Shown here: positions 47,470-59,257 of the stretch, piece after piece
Layout of the letters: every line of letters begins with the position of its first letter
Position numbering within the stretch: position 1 is the first letter of the stretch
NCBI GenBank assembly: GCA_036346205.1
Contig: JARFJB010001678.1
Span: forward strand, 485,001 to 549,000
From: Vesta saturnalis
Taxonomy: Eukaryota > Arthropoda > Insecta > Coleoptera > Lampyridae
Reading direction: 5' to 3'
Length of the DNA stretch: 64,000 bases
Program-made: the position numbers and the translations under genes
Notes under the pieces: generated by a model
The model's input: only the letters and a program-made list of their open reading frames with translations
Databases searched by the model: none
What the model was told of the DNA's origin: nothing

Positions 47470-48195
47470 TATGCCTAGTAACACAATACAAGCATCCCAT
47501 ATTATTGACATCGATTTGCAGAGGGACTGACGTTGATAAATTCCACCCTATCTTGTTTAAAACTGCTAAAAATGTACAGTTCTGATCCAGTCACATCCAA
47601 GCATCCCTTTTTAGTAGTATCGATTTGCAAAGGGGTGGAGGGTGTTAAATTCCACCCAATTACTTTAAAAATCCATACAATGTACCGTTCTGATCCTGTC
47701 ACTTTGTGCTTTTTAGTAATGTCTACTAACACCACACACGCATCACTTGTTAGTAACATCGATTTGCAAAGAGGTTGAGAGTGTTAAATTCCACCCCATT
47801 TCCTTTAAAAATTCATAAAATATACAGTTCTGTACCAGTCACTGTGTGATTTTAGAATAATGTCTACTAACACAATAGAAGCATCCCTTTTTAGTAGCAT
47901 CTATTTGCAAAGGGGTTGAGGGTCTTAAATTTCTACCATTCCCTTAAAAACTCATAAAATGTGCAGTCACTTTGTGCTTTTAGAATAATGTCTACTAACA
48001 CAATACACGCATCCCTTTTTAGTAGCATCGATTTGCAAAGGGCCTGAGGGTGCTAAACTCCACCCCAATTCCTTTAAAAATTCATAAACAGTACAGTTTT
48101 CATCCTGTCGTTTTATGCTTTTAGAATAATGTCTGCTAACAGGATAAAAGCATCCCTTTTAGTAGTATCGATTTGCAAAGGGGTTTAGGGTGAGA
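47470..48195 (+). repeat. ~140-bp tandem units, left foldback arm
   Basis: Repeats of GCATCCCTTTTTAGTAGCAT, CGATTTGCAAAGGGGTTGAG, GTGTTAAATTCCACCCCA and ATGTACAGTTCTGATCCTG. Confidence 0.92.
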
Positions 48196-49420
48196 GTATC
48201 AGAATTGTACATTTTATGAATTGTTAAAGGAAATGGGGGTTAACACCCTCAGCCCCTTTGCAAATCGATGTTACTAAAAAGGGATGCTTGTATTATATTA
48301 GTAGGCATTATGCTAAAAGTACAAAGTGACAGGATCAGAACTGTACATTTTATGAATTTTTAAAGAAAATGGGTTGTATTTTACACCCTCAACCGCTTTG
48401 CAAATCGATGCTACTAAAAGGGCATGCTAATATTGTGTTAGTGGGAGTTAGTCGAAAAGCACAACGTGGAACAATGAGAACTGTACATTTTATGAATTTT
48501 TAAAGGAAATGGGGTGGAATTTAACACTCTCATCCCCTTTTCAAATAGATGTTACTAAAAAGGGATACTTGAATTGTGTTAGCAGACATTATACTAAAAG
48601 CACAACGTGGCAGGATGAAAACTATATTGCATACATTTTATAGGAAATGGGGTGGTATTTATCACCCTCAACCCCTTTGCAAATCGGTGGTACCAAAAGG
48701 GGATGCTTGTATTGTGTTAGGAGACATTATTCTAAAAGCACACAGTGACAGGATCAGAAGTGTACATTTTATGAATTTTTAAAGGAAATGGGGTGGAATT
48801 TAACACCCTCAACCCATTTTCAAATCGATATTACTAAAAAAGGATACTTGTACTGTGTTAGCAGACATACTAACAGTACAACGTGGCAGGATGAAAACTG
48901 TATATTTCATGAATTTTTAAAGGAAATGGTGTGGTATTTGAACACCCTCAACCCCTTTGCAAATCGGTGGTACCAAAAAGGGATGCTTCTGTTGTGTTAG
49001 TAGACATTATTCTAAAAGCACACAGTGACAGGTGGAGCTTAACACCCTCGACCCCTTTGCAAATCGATGCTACTAAAACAGAATGGTTGTATTGTGTTAG
49101 TAGACATTATACTAAAAGCACTAAGTGACAGGATCAGAACTGTACATTTTATAAATTTTTAATGGAAATGGGATGCAATTTAACACTCTCAACCCCTTTG
49201 GAAATCGATGCTACTAAAAAGGGATGCTTGTGTTGTATTAGTAGACACTATACTAAAAGCACTAAGTGACATTTTATGAATTTTTAAAGAAAATGGGGTG
49301 GTTTTATCCACCTCAGCCCCTCTGAAAATCGATGTCACTAATATGGGATGTTTGTGTTGTGTTACTAGGCATTATACTAAAAGCACAAAGTGACAGATTG
49401 CGAACTCTTATTTTTTATGA
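48196..49420 (-). repeat. ~140-bp tandem units, right foldback arm
   Basis: The same unit inverted, about nine copies (GGGATGCTTGTATTGTGTTA and CAACCCCTTTGCAAATCGAT), so the arm is longer than the left one. Confidence 0.92.
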
Positions 49421-49664
49421 ATTTTCAAGAATGGTGGAATTCTATCCTTGTAGTACATTTTAATTTACGCGGATTCTAAGGGGTGTTTGTATCGTGTTTC
49501 CCAATACAAGGAATACAATTACAAATGTAACAGTGCGTGTAGCTGCAGGGAAACTATCTGCTAGCAGATAGTAATTCTAAAAAATTTGCCTACTACGGTC
49601 CTGGAACTTCGGCTGTTTCCGTTAAAATTGTCTGCTATCTGTTATCTGCTCTCGTCACACCGGT

Positions 49665-49673
49665 TAAACTTTC
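49665..49673. repeat. Target-site duplication, right
   Basis: TAAACTTTC, identical to 47,169-47,177. Confidence 0.85.
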
Positions 49674-49714
49674 ACCATTAATACACATAATAAAATACCA
49701 TCTTCTGTGGATTT

Positions 49715-49870
49715 TTTAATGGCGTATTTTTATATGAGACAATCTAAACGTTCTGATAACACTAGTTGAAACAATTTTTACAAAATTGTTTCAACATCTT
49801 AAACAGAAGATAACTGTAAGTGTTATCGAAACGTTTAGATTGTATAATATAAAAATTCACCATCAAATAC
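49715..49870. mobile_element. Short palindromic MITE-like element
   Basis: Near-perfect hairpin: ACAATCTAAACG, GATAACAC and GTTGAAACAATTTT are mirrored by AAAATTGTTTCAAC, GTGTTATC and CGTTTAGATTGT, with outer TTTTTATAT and ATATAAAAA. No coding content. Confidence 0.75.
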
Positions 49871-50660
49871 CCAAAAAAGATAAGTATTTTATAACCTATT
49901 TTTGTATAACTTTTACGTAAAAAAACTCCAAAATACTCATTTGAAGCCTTTTCCCCATTTTTCTTAAAACAAATCAAAATCCTTAACTTTTTGCTAAAAT
50001 TCATAATTCCTTTTCATTTTACTCTCGATTTTAATTACAAGTAAGCCATGATGGAAATTCACTACTTTAGTAAAATGTTAATCATATTTCAACTACGCCG
50101 ATTTAATTTTTATCATTTCTACTGCCGGCTCAAGCAATCATTATGCATCGCAAATTGAAGATTCTTCCGCATTCTCTTAAAACTCGAAATCTTCCATAAT
50201 TAATGCTCAGGTGAAGGCTATCGCATTAGTTTTTCAATTCTAATTGTATTATTCCACATTTCTTACCATTAATAAATCAAGCAGGTTTATTAAAACGTAA
50301 CGATTTTTATTCGAGTTTTAAGATAAACGCGGAAAAGGCTTCAAATGGTTAGTATTAGTGCAAGAAGCAGACCCCCACCGTCCTTGTAAAAATAAAAAAA
50401 CCAATACAAGAAAATTTCTAGCCATTTATGAGCTTTTATATTCCGCAAATTAAAAATGATGAGCTCGTCATACTAGAGAGGAATTTAAAATTTTCAGTGG
50501 GGGCTGAGTCGAGGTCGACTCAGCCCCCAACCTTTACAAATAAAAATATTGAACTGTTCTTTGCGGCAGAATCAGGAGATTTTTGAGCTCGTCGTTTTAA
50601 CCCCAAAACAACCCTTTAAATAATTTAACTCTTTCGCAGGTAAATAAATATTGTCTACTG
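49871..50660. repeat. Dispersed repeats; left arm of ~12-kb inverted repeat
   Basis: 50,331-50,640 matches 62,090-62,445 in inverted order: GAGCTCGTCGTTTTAACCCC, GGGGGCTGAGTCG, the TTTTTACAAGG-type stretch and TCTTAAAACTCG blocks. A local palindrome GAGTCGAGGTCGACTC lies near 50,507. 49,930-50,200 holds forward copies of the GCATTCTCTTAAAAC repeat. Confidence 0.6.
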
Positions 50661-52529
50661 ATTTAAGAGCTCCCAAAATACTTTTTTTTGATTTTTGACC
50701 CGCAACCCCTTGAAGATGAAGAGGTAGTAGATTTTAATTCAATTACATTTTAATAATGAACCATTACACGCCGTTTTCTTAAAGTTTTATAATGGAAAAT
50801 GTTCGTTAGAGTGTTTAGCTAAAACAGAGCCATACACTCCATTATTTTGAGCTTTATGGGCACTGAAAGGGTAAAAGTTATAACAGTTTCAAACTTCGTT
50901 ACTCACAAAAATTGCACTTTTGATATTTTGAGGCGATACCTCGTGATTTACGTATTTTGTTGAAAATTAAATTTTAGGGGTTTTTCATGTCACAGATATA
51001 AAAATTTTGGATAAATATATTTATAAAGGTAAACTTTTAACATTAAAACTAGTTTTCTTTGCATAATTTTAAAATAATATTCTAAGCATTTTTAATGAAA
51101 TTGGAAAATTTTTAAATTTATTTATATTTTCTACAAAAATATATTAAAAAATGTTTCTGTGTTAAATATATGTTAAATTAAAAAAAAATGTTAAGATACT
51201 CAAAAGTTATAAAAAAATGTATTTAAATATATTTTAATGTAGCTACCGTTTAGATATTTAAAAATAAAAAATGTGTCTTACGGTTTTTTTAGCCATAACT
51301 TTCTTCTTGAGTTTCAGATATCAAAATTGAAAAAAAAAGCAAGTTAAAGAATGTCCCAAGCCAGCAGCGCCATATTGTATTTTCGTGATCGGACCAATTC
51401 TACCATTTAGAGCTCATTTAGAACTATTCGGAGTTCTAGTACTCAATTTGAAGCTTTTTTAGATTTTTTTTTTTAGAACAGGGGTCGCTGCCAACTCATT
51501 TCGAAACTAGCAGCGTCGCGCAGAAATAAACAAGCATTGAAATATTGAAGCTCATACGGATTTAGAGCACATTTAAAGCTCTCAAATTATGAAATTGAAT
51601 AAAAATAAAAAATACATAGGAAAGCCACCCCTAAATAATAGTATCAAGTAAAATTCAAAATAAAGGCTGGATGATTTAGAGCTAAATTAGAGCTCTTAAC
51701 GTAAAATTATAAATTGAAGAAACTACCCTTAAAATACTTTTACATAAAAATCAAGTGCTTAAAATATTCCTGCTTTACACTGAATCAAACATAAGAACAA
51801 AAATGAAATTCTCATAGTGGCCGAAAAATGCATTGCACCCCCCCTCTCCCAGCTGGTCTAAAATTTCTCAAAATGTTTAATTTTTCCAAAACTAAAGACG
51901 CTAAAATTTAGAGCGATACAGAGCTTCATATTAAACATGCTAGAAAATGTTTTTCGACCTAAACATTTTTTCAAATAAATTTTCAAAAAGTAAAGATGCC
52001 ATTATTTAGACCTGATTTGGAGCTTGATATCTAACATGCTAGAAAATGTTTTTTCTAATTAAAAAAGATTTTTCCTCTCATACCATAATTTGATTATTAA
52101 TAAAGTTTTCGAAAAAAATTTTAATCATTCTGGATCATAACTACATTATTATTATGAAATTTTCTTCTCACCACTCGACCCAACCCTTAGTAAAAAAAAT
52201 GTACCATCTTAAAAATGTTCATTCTCAGAAATTTTAACCCACATAACCGTTGGGACACCTGGAAGGTGGTGCAAATCATCAGCCTAATATAACAGTGTTC
52301 GCGACGTCATCGGCAAAACGACATTTTTCGGCCACCACGGAAATAAATAAGTTTTGGGGGCAGTTTCTGCAAAAAGGGACATTTCTGTTTAATTAAGAAT
52401 AAAGCGATAATGTCACGTATAATTTTAAAGAAGTTTGAGTTGATTTTTATATAAAAGCATTTTAAGGGGTTGTTAGAGGATAGAATGAGGTCGTTAGGGA
52501 TTAGAATGGGGTCGTTTTTCACATACGTG
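50661..52529. other. AT-rich spacer, no gene seen
   Basis: Contains scattered diverged copies of TTTAGAGCTC-type blocks but no regular array, supported reading frame or RNA gene. Confidence 0.4.
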
Positions 52530-55500
52530 AACTTAGCACCCGACTTTATTTAAAAAAATCTGAAAACAGGTGCTGTTTGATAATTGTTTGTACCACTTTC
52601 CGATTCGTTTGTAGCCTTACGGGATATTTAAATATTCGCTAAGAAGTAAATATGTCATTTTTTAAGATATTCGAATACTGAAAGCGGGTGCTGATTCCTA
52701 ATCGTTTGTACCCGTTTGTACCGCTTTCCGTTTCGTTCGTACCCTTATGGGGGTGGAAATACGGAACATTTAAATATTCGCTAAGGGGTAAATATGTTAT
52801 TTTTTAAGATATTCGAATTCTGAAAGCAGGTGCTCTTTCCTAATCGTTTGTACCAGTTTGTACCGCTTTCCGTTTCGCTTGTACCCTTATGGTGGTGGAA
52901 ATACGAAATTTTTAAATATTCGCCAAGATGCAAATATGTAATTTTTTTAAATATTCGGATTCTGAAAGCGGTGCTGTTTCCTAATCGTTTGTACCGCTTT
53001 TCGTTTCGTTTGTACCGTTATGGGGGTGGAAATACGGCATATTTAAATATTCGCTAGGATGTAAATGTGTCATTTTTTAAGATATTCGAATTCTGAAAGC
53101 GGGTGCTGTTTCGTAATCGTTTGTACCTGTTTGTACCGCTTTCCGTTTCGTTTGTACCCTTATGAGGGTGGAAATACTGAATATTTAAGTATTCGCTAAG
53201 GGGTAAATATGTTATTTTATAAGATATTCGAATTCTGAAAGCAGGTGCTCTTTCCTAATCGTTTGTACCAGTTTGTACCGTTTTCCGTTTCGTTTGTACC
53301 CTTATGGGGGTGGAAATACGGAAAATTTAAATATTCGCTAAGATGTAAATATGTCATTTTTTAAGATATTCGAATTCTGAAAGCGGGTGCTGTTTCCTAA
53401 TCGTTTGTAAGCGCTTGAACCGCTTTCCGTTTCGTTTGTACCATTATGGGGGTAGAAATACGGGATATTTAAATATTCTCTAAGTGGTAAATATGCCATT
53501 TTTTTTGATATTCAAATTCTGAAAGCGGGTGTTGTTTCCTAATCGTGTGTACCTGTTTGTACCGCTTTCCGTTTCGTTTGTACCCTTATGGGGGTGGAAA
53601 TACCGAATATTTAAATATTCGCTAAGGGGTAAATATATTATTTTTTGAGATATTCGAATTCTGAAAGCAGGTGATCTTTCCTAATCGTTTGTACCCGTTT
53701 GTACCGGTTTCCGGTTCGCTTGTACCCTTATGGTGGTGGAAATACGAAATATTTAAATATTCGCCAAGATGTAATTATGTCATTTTTTAAGATATTCGAA
53801 TTCTGAAAGCAGGTGCTGTTTTCTAATCGTTTGTACCCCGCTTTCCGTTTCGTTTGTACCCTTATGAGAGTGGAAATACTGAACATTTAAGTATTCGCTA
53901 AGGGGTAAATATGTTATTTTATAAGATATTCGAATTCTGAAAGCAGGTGCTCTTTCCTAATCATTTGCACCCGTTTGTACCGTTTTCCGTTTCGTTTGTA
54001 CCCTTATGGGGGTGGAAATACGGAAAATTTAAATATTCGCTAAGATGTAAATATGTCATTTTTTAAGATATTCGAATTCTGAAAGCGGGTGCTGTTTCCT
54101 AATCGTTTGTAAGCGCTTGAACCGCTTTCCGTTTCGTTTGTACCACTATGGGAGTAGAAATACGGGATATTTAAATATTCTCTAAGTGGCAAATATGCCA
54201 TTTTTTAAGATATTCAAATTCTGAAAGCGGGTGTTGTTTCCTAATCGTGTGTACCTGTTTGTACCGCTTTCCGTTTCGTCTGTACCCTTATGGGGGTGGA
54301 AATACGGAATATTTAAATATTCGCTAAGGGGTAAATATATTATTTTTTGAGATATTCGAATTCTGAAAGCCGGTGATCTTTCCTAATCGTTTGTACCCGT
54401 TCGTACCGGTTTCCGGTTCGCTTGTACCCTTATGGTGGTGGAAATACGAAATATTTAAATATTCGCCAAGATGTAATTATGTCATTTTTTAAGATATTTG
54501 AATTCTGAAAGCGGGTGCTGTTTCCTAATCGTGTGTACCTGTTTGTACCGCTTTCCGTTTCGTTTGTACCCTTATGGGGGTGGAAATACGGAATATTTAA
54601 ATATTCGCTAAGGGGTAAATATATTATTTTTTGAGATATTCGAATTCTGAAAGCAGGTGATCTTTCCTAATCGTTTGTACCCGCTTTCCGTTTCGTTTGT
54701 ACCCTTATGAGGGTGGAAATACTGAACATTTAAGTATTCGCTAAGGGGTAAATATGTTATTTTATAAGATATTCGAATTCTGAAAGCAGCTGCTCTTTCC
54801 TAATCGTTTGCACCCATTTGTACCGTTTTCCGTTTCGTTTGTACCCTTATGGGGGTGGAAATACGGAAAATTTAAATATTCGCTAAGATGTAAATATGTC
54901 ATTTTTTAAGATATTCGAATTCTGAAAGCGGGTGCTGCTTCCTAATCGTTTGTAAGCGCTTGAACCGCTTTCCGTTTCGTTTGTACCACTATGGGAGTAG
55001 AAATACGGGATATATAAATATTCTCTAAGTGGCAAATATGCCATTTTTTAAGATATTCAAATTCTGAAAGCGGGCGTTGTTTCCTAATCGTGTGTACCTG
55101 TTTGTACCGCTTTCCGTTTCGTTTGTACCCTTATGGGGGTGGAAATACGGAATATTTAAATATTCGCTAAGGGGTAAATATATTATTTTTTGAGATATTC
55201 GAATTCTGAAAGCAGGTGATCTTTCCTAATCGTTTGTGCCCGTTCGTACCGGTTTCCGGTTCGCTTGTGCCCTTATGGTGGTGGAAATACGAAATATTTA
55301 AATATTCGCCAAGATGTAATTATGTCATTTTTTAAGATATTCGAATTCTGAAAGCAGGTGCTGTTTCCTAATCGTTTGTACCCGCTTTCCGTTTCGTTTG
55401 TACCCTTATGAGGGTGGAAATACTGAACATTTAAGTATTCGCTAAGGGGTAAATATGTTATTTTATAAGATATTCGAATTCTGAAAGCAGGTGCTCTTTC

Positions 55501-56480
55501 CTAATCGTTTGTACCCGTTTGTACCGTTTTCCGTTTCGTTTGTACCCTTATGGGAGTGGAAATACGGAAAATTTAAATATTCGCTAAGATGTAAATATGT
55601 CATTTTTTAAGATATTCGAATTCTGAAAGCGGGTGCTGTTTCCTAATCGTTTGTAAGCGCTTGAACCGCTTTCCGTTTCGTTTGTACCACTATGGGGGTA
55701 GAAATACGGGATATTTAAATATTCTCTAAGTGGTAAATATGCTATTTTTTAAGATATTCAAATTCTGAAAGCGGGTGTTGTTTCCTAATCGTGTGTACCT
55801 GTTTCCACCGCTTTCCGTTTCGTCTGTACCCTTATGGGGGTGGAAATACAGAATATTTAAATATTCGCTAAGGGGTAAATATATTATTTTTTGAGATATT
55901 CGAATTCTGAAAGCCGGTGATTTTTCCTAATCGTTTGTACCCGTTCGTACCGGTTTCCGGTTCGCTTGTACCCTTATGGTGGTGGAAATACGAAATATTT
56001 AAATATTCGCCAAGATGTAATTATGTCATTTTTTAAGATATTTGAATTCTGAAAGCGGGTGCTGTTTCCTAATCGTGTGTACCTGTTTGTACCGCTTTCC
56101 GTTTCGTTTGTACCCTTATGGGGGTGGAAATACGGAATATTTAAATATTCGCTAAGGGGTAAATATGTTATTTTTTAAGATATTCGAATTCTGAAAGCAG
56201 GTGCTCTTTCCTAATCATTTGTACCCGTTTGTACCGCTTTCCGTTTCGCTTGTACCCTTATGGTGGGGGAAATACGAAATATTTAAATATTCGCCAAGAT
56301 ATAAATATGTCATTTTTTAAGATATTCGAATTCTGAAAGCGGGTGCTCTTCCCTAATCGTTTGTACCCGTTTGTACCGCTTTCCGTTTCGTTTGTACCCT
56401 TATAGGGGTGGAAATACGGAACATTTAAATTTTCGCCAAAGAAGTGAATATGTCATTTTTTAAGATATTTGAATTCTGCA
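52530..56480 (+). repeat. ~140-bp TTTGTACC array with higher-order repeat
   Basis: About 28 units with CCTAATCGTTTGTACCCGTT, TGTACCGCTTTCCGTTTCG, CCTTATGGGGGTGGAAATAC, GGAATATTTAAATATTCGC and TTTTTAAGATATTCGAATTC. A variant with AAGCGCTTGAACC recurs at 53,409, 54,111, 54,954 and 55,655, that is every 702, 843 and 701 bp, or 5, 6 and 5 monomers. It is the best-preserved array in the window. Confidence 0.95.
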
Positions 56481-56515
56481 AACGGTTGCTACTTTTCATC
56501 GTTGGTACATGTATT

Positions 56516-57971
56516 TTTTTATTAGAAATCAAACTCGAGATCTTCGCTATAATAAAAATGCTTTGTCTATTACACTATGGTTACAGTTTGCATTCATAGT
56601 TCCACATAAGTAGATAAAAAAAATGAAAAGTACATCTCAACAGCATATTTAGTTAATAAAATAAAAAAAATGCGCATGGTTTGAATTATTAAATATAGAA
56701 ATTATTTTAAAACTTTTGTGTATTTTTCGTTTTATTTTTGATACTTTTTTGTATTTTTTTGTTTGTACTTTTTTTTGTAGTTTTTGTTGTTAAATTATTT
56801 TCTTTTATGTCTAAATAATTTTTTATTCGTTTAAAATATACATATTTTTACAAAAATCTTAAAATACGGCAATAAGTAATCATATTTTAAATTGTATGTT
56901 ATAATATTTTAGCCAATAACACAACTATAAACTACATAAAATTTTTTAAATCCATATCGTTTTTCATCAAATTCTTATTTTATGTTTTAATGTATACTAT
57001 TAAGGAAAATCGTTTTCTTTTTTTGTAGCAATGTCCTTTGTGATGCAACTATTGGTTTTTTGTCTCATACAAAGATTGTTGTGAAATTCCGATTTTCCTG
57101 CTAATCTGCATATATATGAAATATAATGTCTAATACTTTTTGTATGTGGTGTGCCTTGGTATTGGATAACGGCAAGTAATTTATACATGCAATCATGGAA
57201 TTGGAGATCGACAGGTATCTGGCTCAAGGTGAATGTTCCTTCCCAACTTTAAGATTTTTTGTCAAGTCTGACAATTGTAGACATTCTATGTCAATACGAA
57301 GTGGCTGACCGGAAATAACGGAACGTTCAACATTTTTTCCGTCACAGCGAATGCATGTTTTGCCTTTGTAAGTGTATTTTTCGTTAATAGAATATTGTAG
57401 AGCTCGCATATTCTCTGTATAAAAGGGTTTTACGTTAATATCGATAACATTAAAAATATCGTTTTGAATATGTTTGCAGTCATTACAACTTATGTTAATG
57501 GTGCACGAGAATTCGTCTTTTAATAAATGTTTCGCTACTAACTCAGAAATGTTATAGATGCAATCCATTGTCTCATTTACAGAAGTATAACATACAATTT
57601 AAAATAAAATTGCTTATTGCCTTATTTTAAGATTTTTGATAATTTAAACGAATCACAAATATATTTAGACATACAAAAGAAAATAATTTAACAACAAAAA
57701 CTACAAAAGAAATACAAAAAAAATACAAACAAAAAATACAAAAAAATAAAAATTTCAAAAATAAAACGAAAATACACAAAATGTATTAAAATAATTTCTA
57801 TATTTAATAATTCAAACCATGCGCATTTTTTTTTACTTTATTATCTAAAATGCTGTTGAGTTGCAATTTTCATTTTTTTATTATTTATGTAGAACTATGA
57901 ATGCAAACTGTGATGGTGTAATAGACAAAGCATTTTCTATGATAGCGAAGATCTTGAGTTTGATTTCTAAT

Positions 57972-57975
<4 letters not shown>
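56516..57975. mobile_element. Palindromic element enclosing a USP-like gene relic
   Basis: Arms of about 390 bp (56,516-56,904 and 57,586-57,975) are inverted: TTTATTAGAAATCAAACTC outside, GCATTCATAGTTC, ATGCGCATGGTTTGAATTAT, TTTAAATTGTATGTTATA inside. Arm divergence is modest. The 680-bp interior carries one broken reading frame on the minus strand. The left flank is the last degenerate unit of the TTTGTACC array and the right flank a TA tract. Confidence 0.7.
57000..57568 (-). pseudogene. Ubiquitin-specific-protease-like domain, frameshifted
   Basis: The first frame (57,568-57,224) begins MDCIYNISELVAKHLLKDEF and has two Cys pairs, ISCNDCKH and CIRCDGK, spaced like the zinc ribbon of C19 proteases, then SGQPLRIDIECLQLSDLT. 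One frameshift near 57,235 leads to LSQIPVDLQF, YKLLAVIQYQGTP and HYISYICRLAGK, and the frame ends at 57,000. The last blocks resemble the USP box around the catalytic His (Y.L.AVI.H.G...GHYISY.R). The N-terminal Cys box is not present in the window. In ubiquitin biology such enzymes remove ubiquitin from proteins. Whether this copy came from a transposon gene or a captured host gene cannot be told. It is broken in this copy. Confidence 0.5.

Positions 57976-58027
<52 letters not shown>
57976..58027. repeat. (TA)n microsatellite
   Basis: About 26 TA dinucleotides between the palindromic element and the left end of the next mariner. Confidence 0.97.
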
Positions 58028-58031
<4 letters not shown>

Positions 58032-58975
58032 GAGTCAGTTTTTGTAGACAAACTTTAACAGGAGATAGAACACATGTTTCTAAAAAGAAAAGTTCCTATA
58101 AACATATGTCGTAGAAGGCTTCGTTTCCGAGATACAGGGTGTTGAATATAATTTTTTTTCCTCAAATTTTCATTATAACTCATAAACGAATGCTTAGATT
58201 TCATGTTGGGGGGGGGGTGATGTCTATTAATTAAGGGGCATAAAACAAGCGATAAGAATGTTCACAAACTTGCACAGTGGCGGAGTGGAGGGGGTGCTCA
58301 ACCTCTTTCATAAACAGAACTTCTACGCCAATGACTATTTTTAAAAAAAACTGTTATTTTCATTATCTACATACAGTTTAACAAAAATAATGTACCTTCT
58401 TCTGTTTCGAAATTCCTGTGCGTTTCCGAGTTATTTTGATTTTTAGTGTTTGATGTGGTACTAAGTTAAGTAATGTGCTTTATGTGAATAATTGAATATA
58501 AAGTTTTTAATAAAAAAGATATAATAAAACATTTAGAGCCATTTTAGTACCTAACGATCGTTTCTTTAAAATTTCAAATACATTTTCATTTATAAATAGG
58601 TAGGTTATCGGTTTTTTTCAGTATCCATTGTTATTATCCTCGTATAAAAAGAAATGCATAATTATTATTGTTATGCGGTCAATACTTTCTGTATAATTAT
58701 GTATGTATAAATTTCGCCATAAACATGTATGTGGTTTTTAAGTGAGATTCTAATAAGTTATAGACCGCTGCTCACTTGCTCTCATTAAAGAGCCGTCACT
58801 GTATCAAGCCATACTCAAATACAAGACTTTTGTAAATTGAAATCTGTTTAGTACACTAATTTTAACAATCCTTATTTATTACTGTAACAATACTTAATTA
58901 ATAATTGTGAAATTAATAAGAATTCGTAGCAATAACGATTTATAAATAAATAACAATAACACTAGTATAATAAAA

Positions 58976-59047
58976 TTAGGCACTTTGTTCAAAATGTAAA
59001 CCGTTCTTTTCAATACACATTTCACAGCGACGTACAATAGAACGCCT
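58976..59047 (-). pseudogene. Inverted copy of transposase C-terminus in left TIR
   Basis: On the minus strand it reads RSIVRRCEMCIEKNGLHFEQ and then SA and TAA. The right arm encodes the same tail at 60,303-60,373. It has no upstream part and is present only because it lies within the TIR. Confidence 0.8.
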
Positions 59048-59257
59048 TAAGTTAACTAAATGATGCACCCTTATTTCATTGCAACAAAATATGATACTCC
59101 TTGGAAAACAAGGAAGTATTAAATTTTATATTTTGAAACGACAGTATGACTTTTTACAAACACTTGCTTCATCTTGAATAATTTCACTGTTATTAATTAT
59201 TGTTTTTAAGTTTCAAAAGTTATTTCATTTGATTTGCCAGGTTTTAATTAGTATAAC

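Larger units (their letters stand above)
47178..49664. mobile_element. Foldback element with 9-bp target duplication
   Basis: Starts ACCGGTGTGA and ends TCACACCGGT, a perfect 10-bp inverted terminus, flanked by perfect TAAACTTTC copies. The arms continue inverted through AGAGCAGATAA, the TACTACGGTCCTGG region, GCAGGGAAA, TTGTAATTGTATTCCTTGTA and then ~140-bp tandem units. Units run one way from 47,470 to 48,195 (about six) and the other way from 48,195 to 49,420 (about nine). No transposase is present. A 9-bp duplication and repeat-filled arms fit foldback (FB) or Mutator-like non-autonomous elements. Confidence 0.88.
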
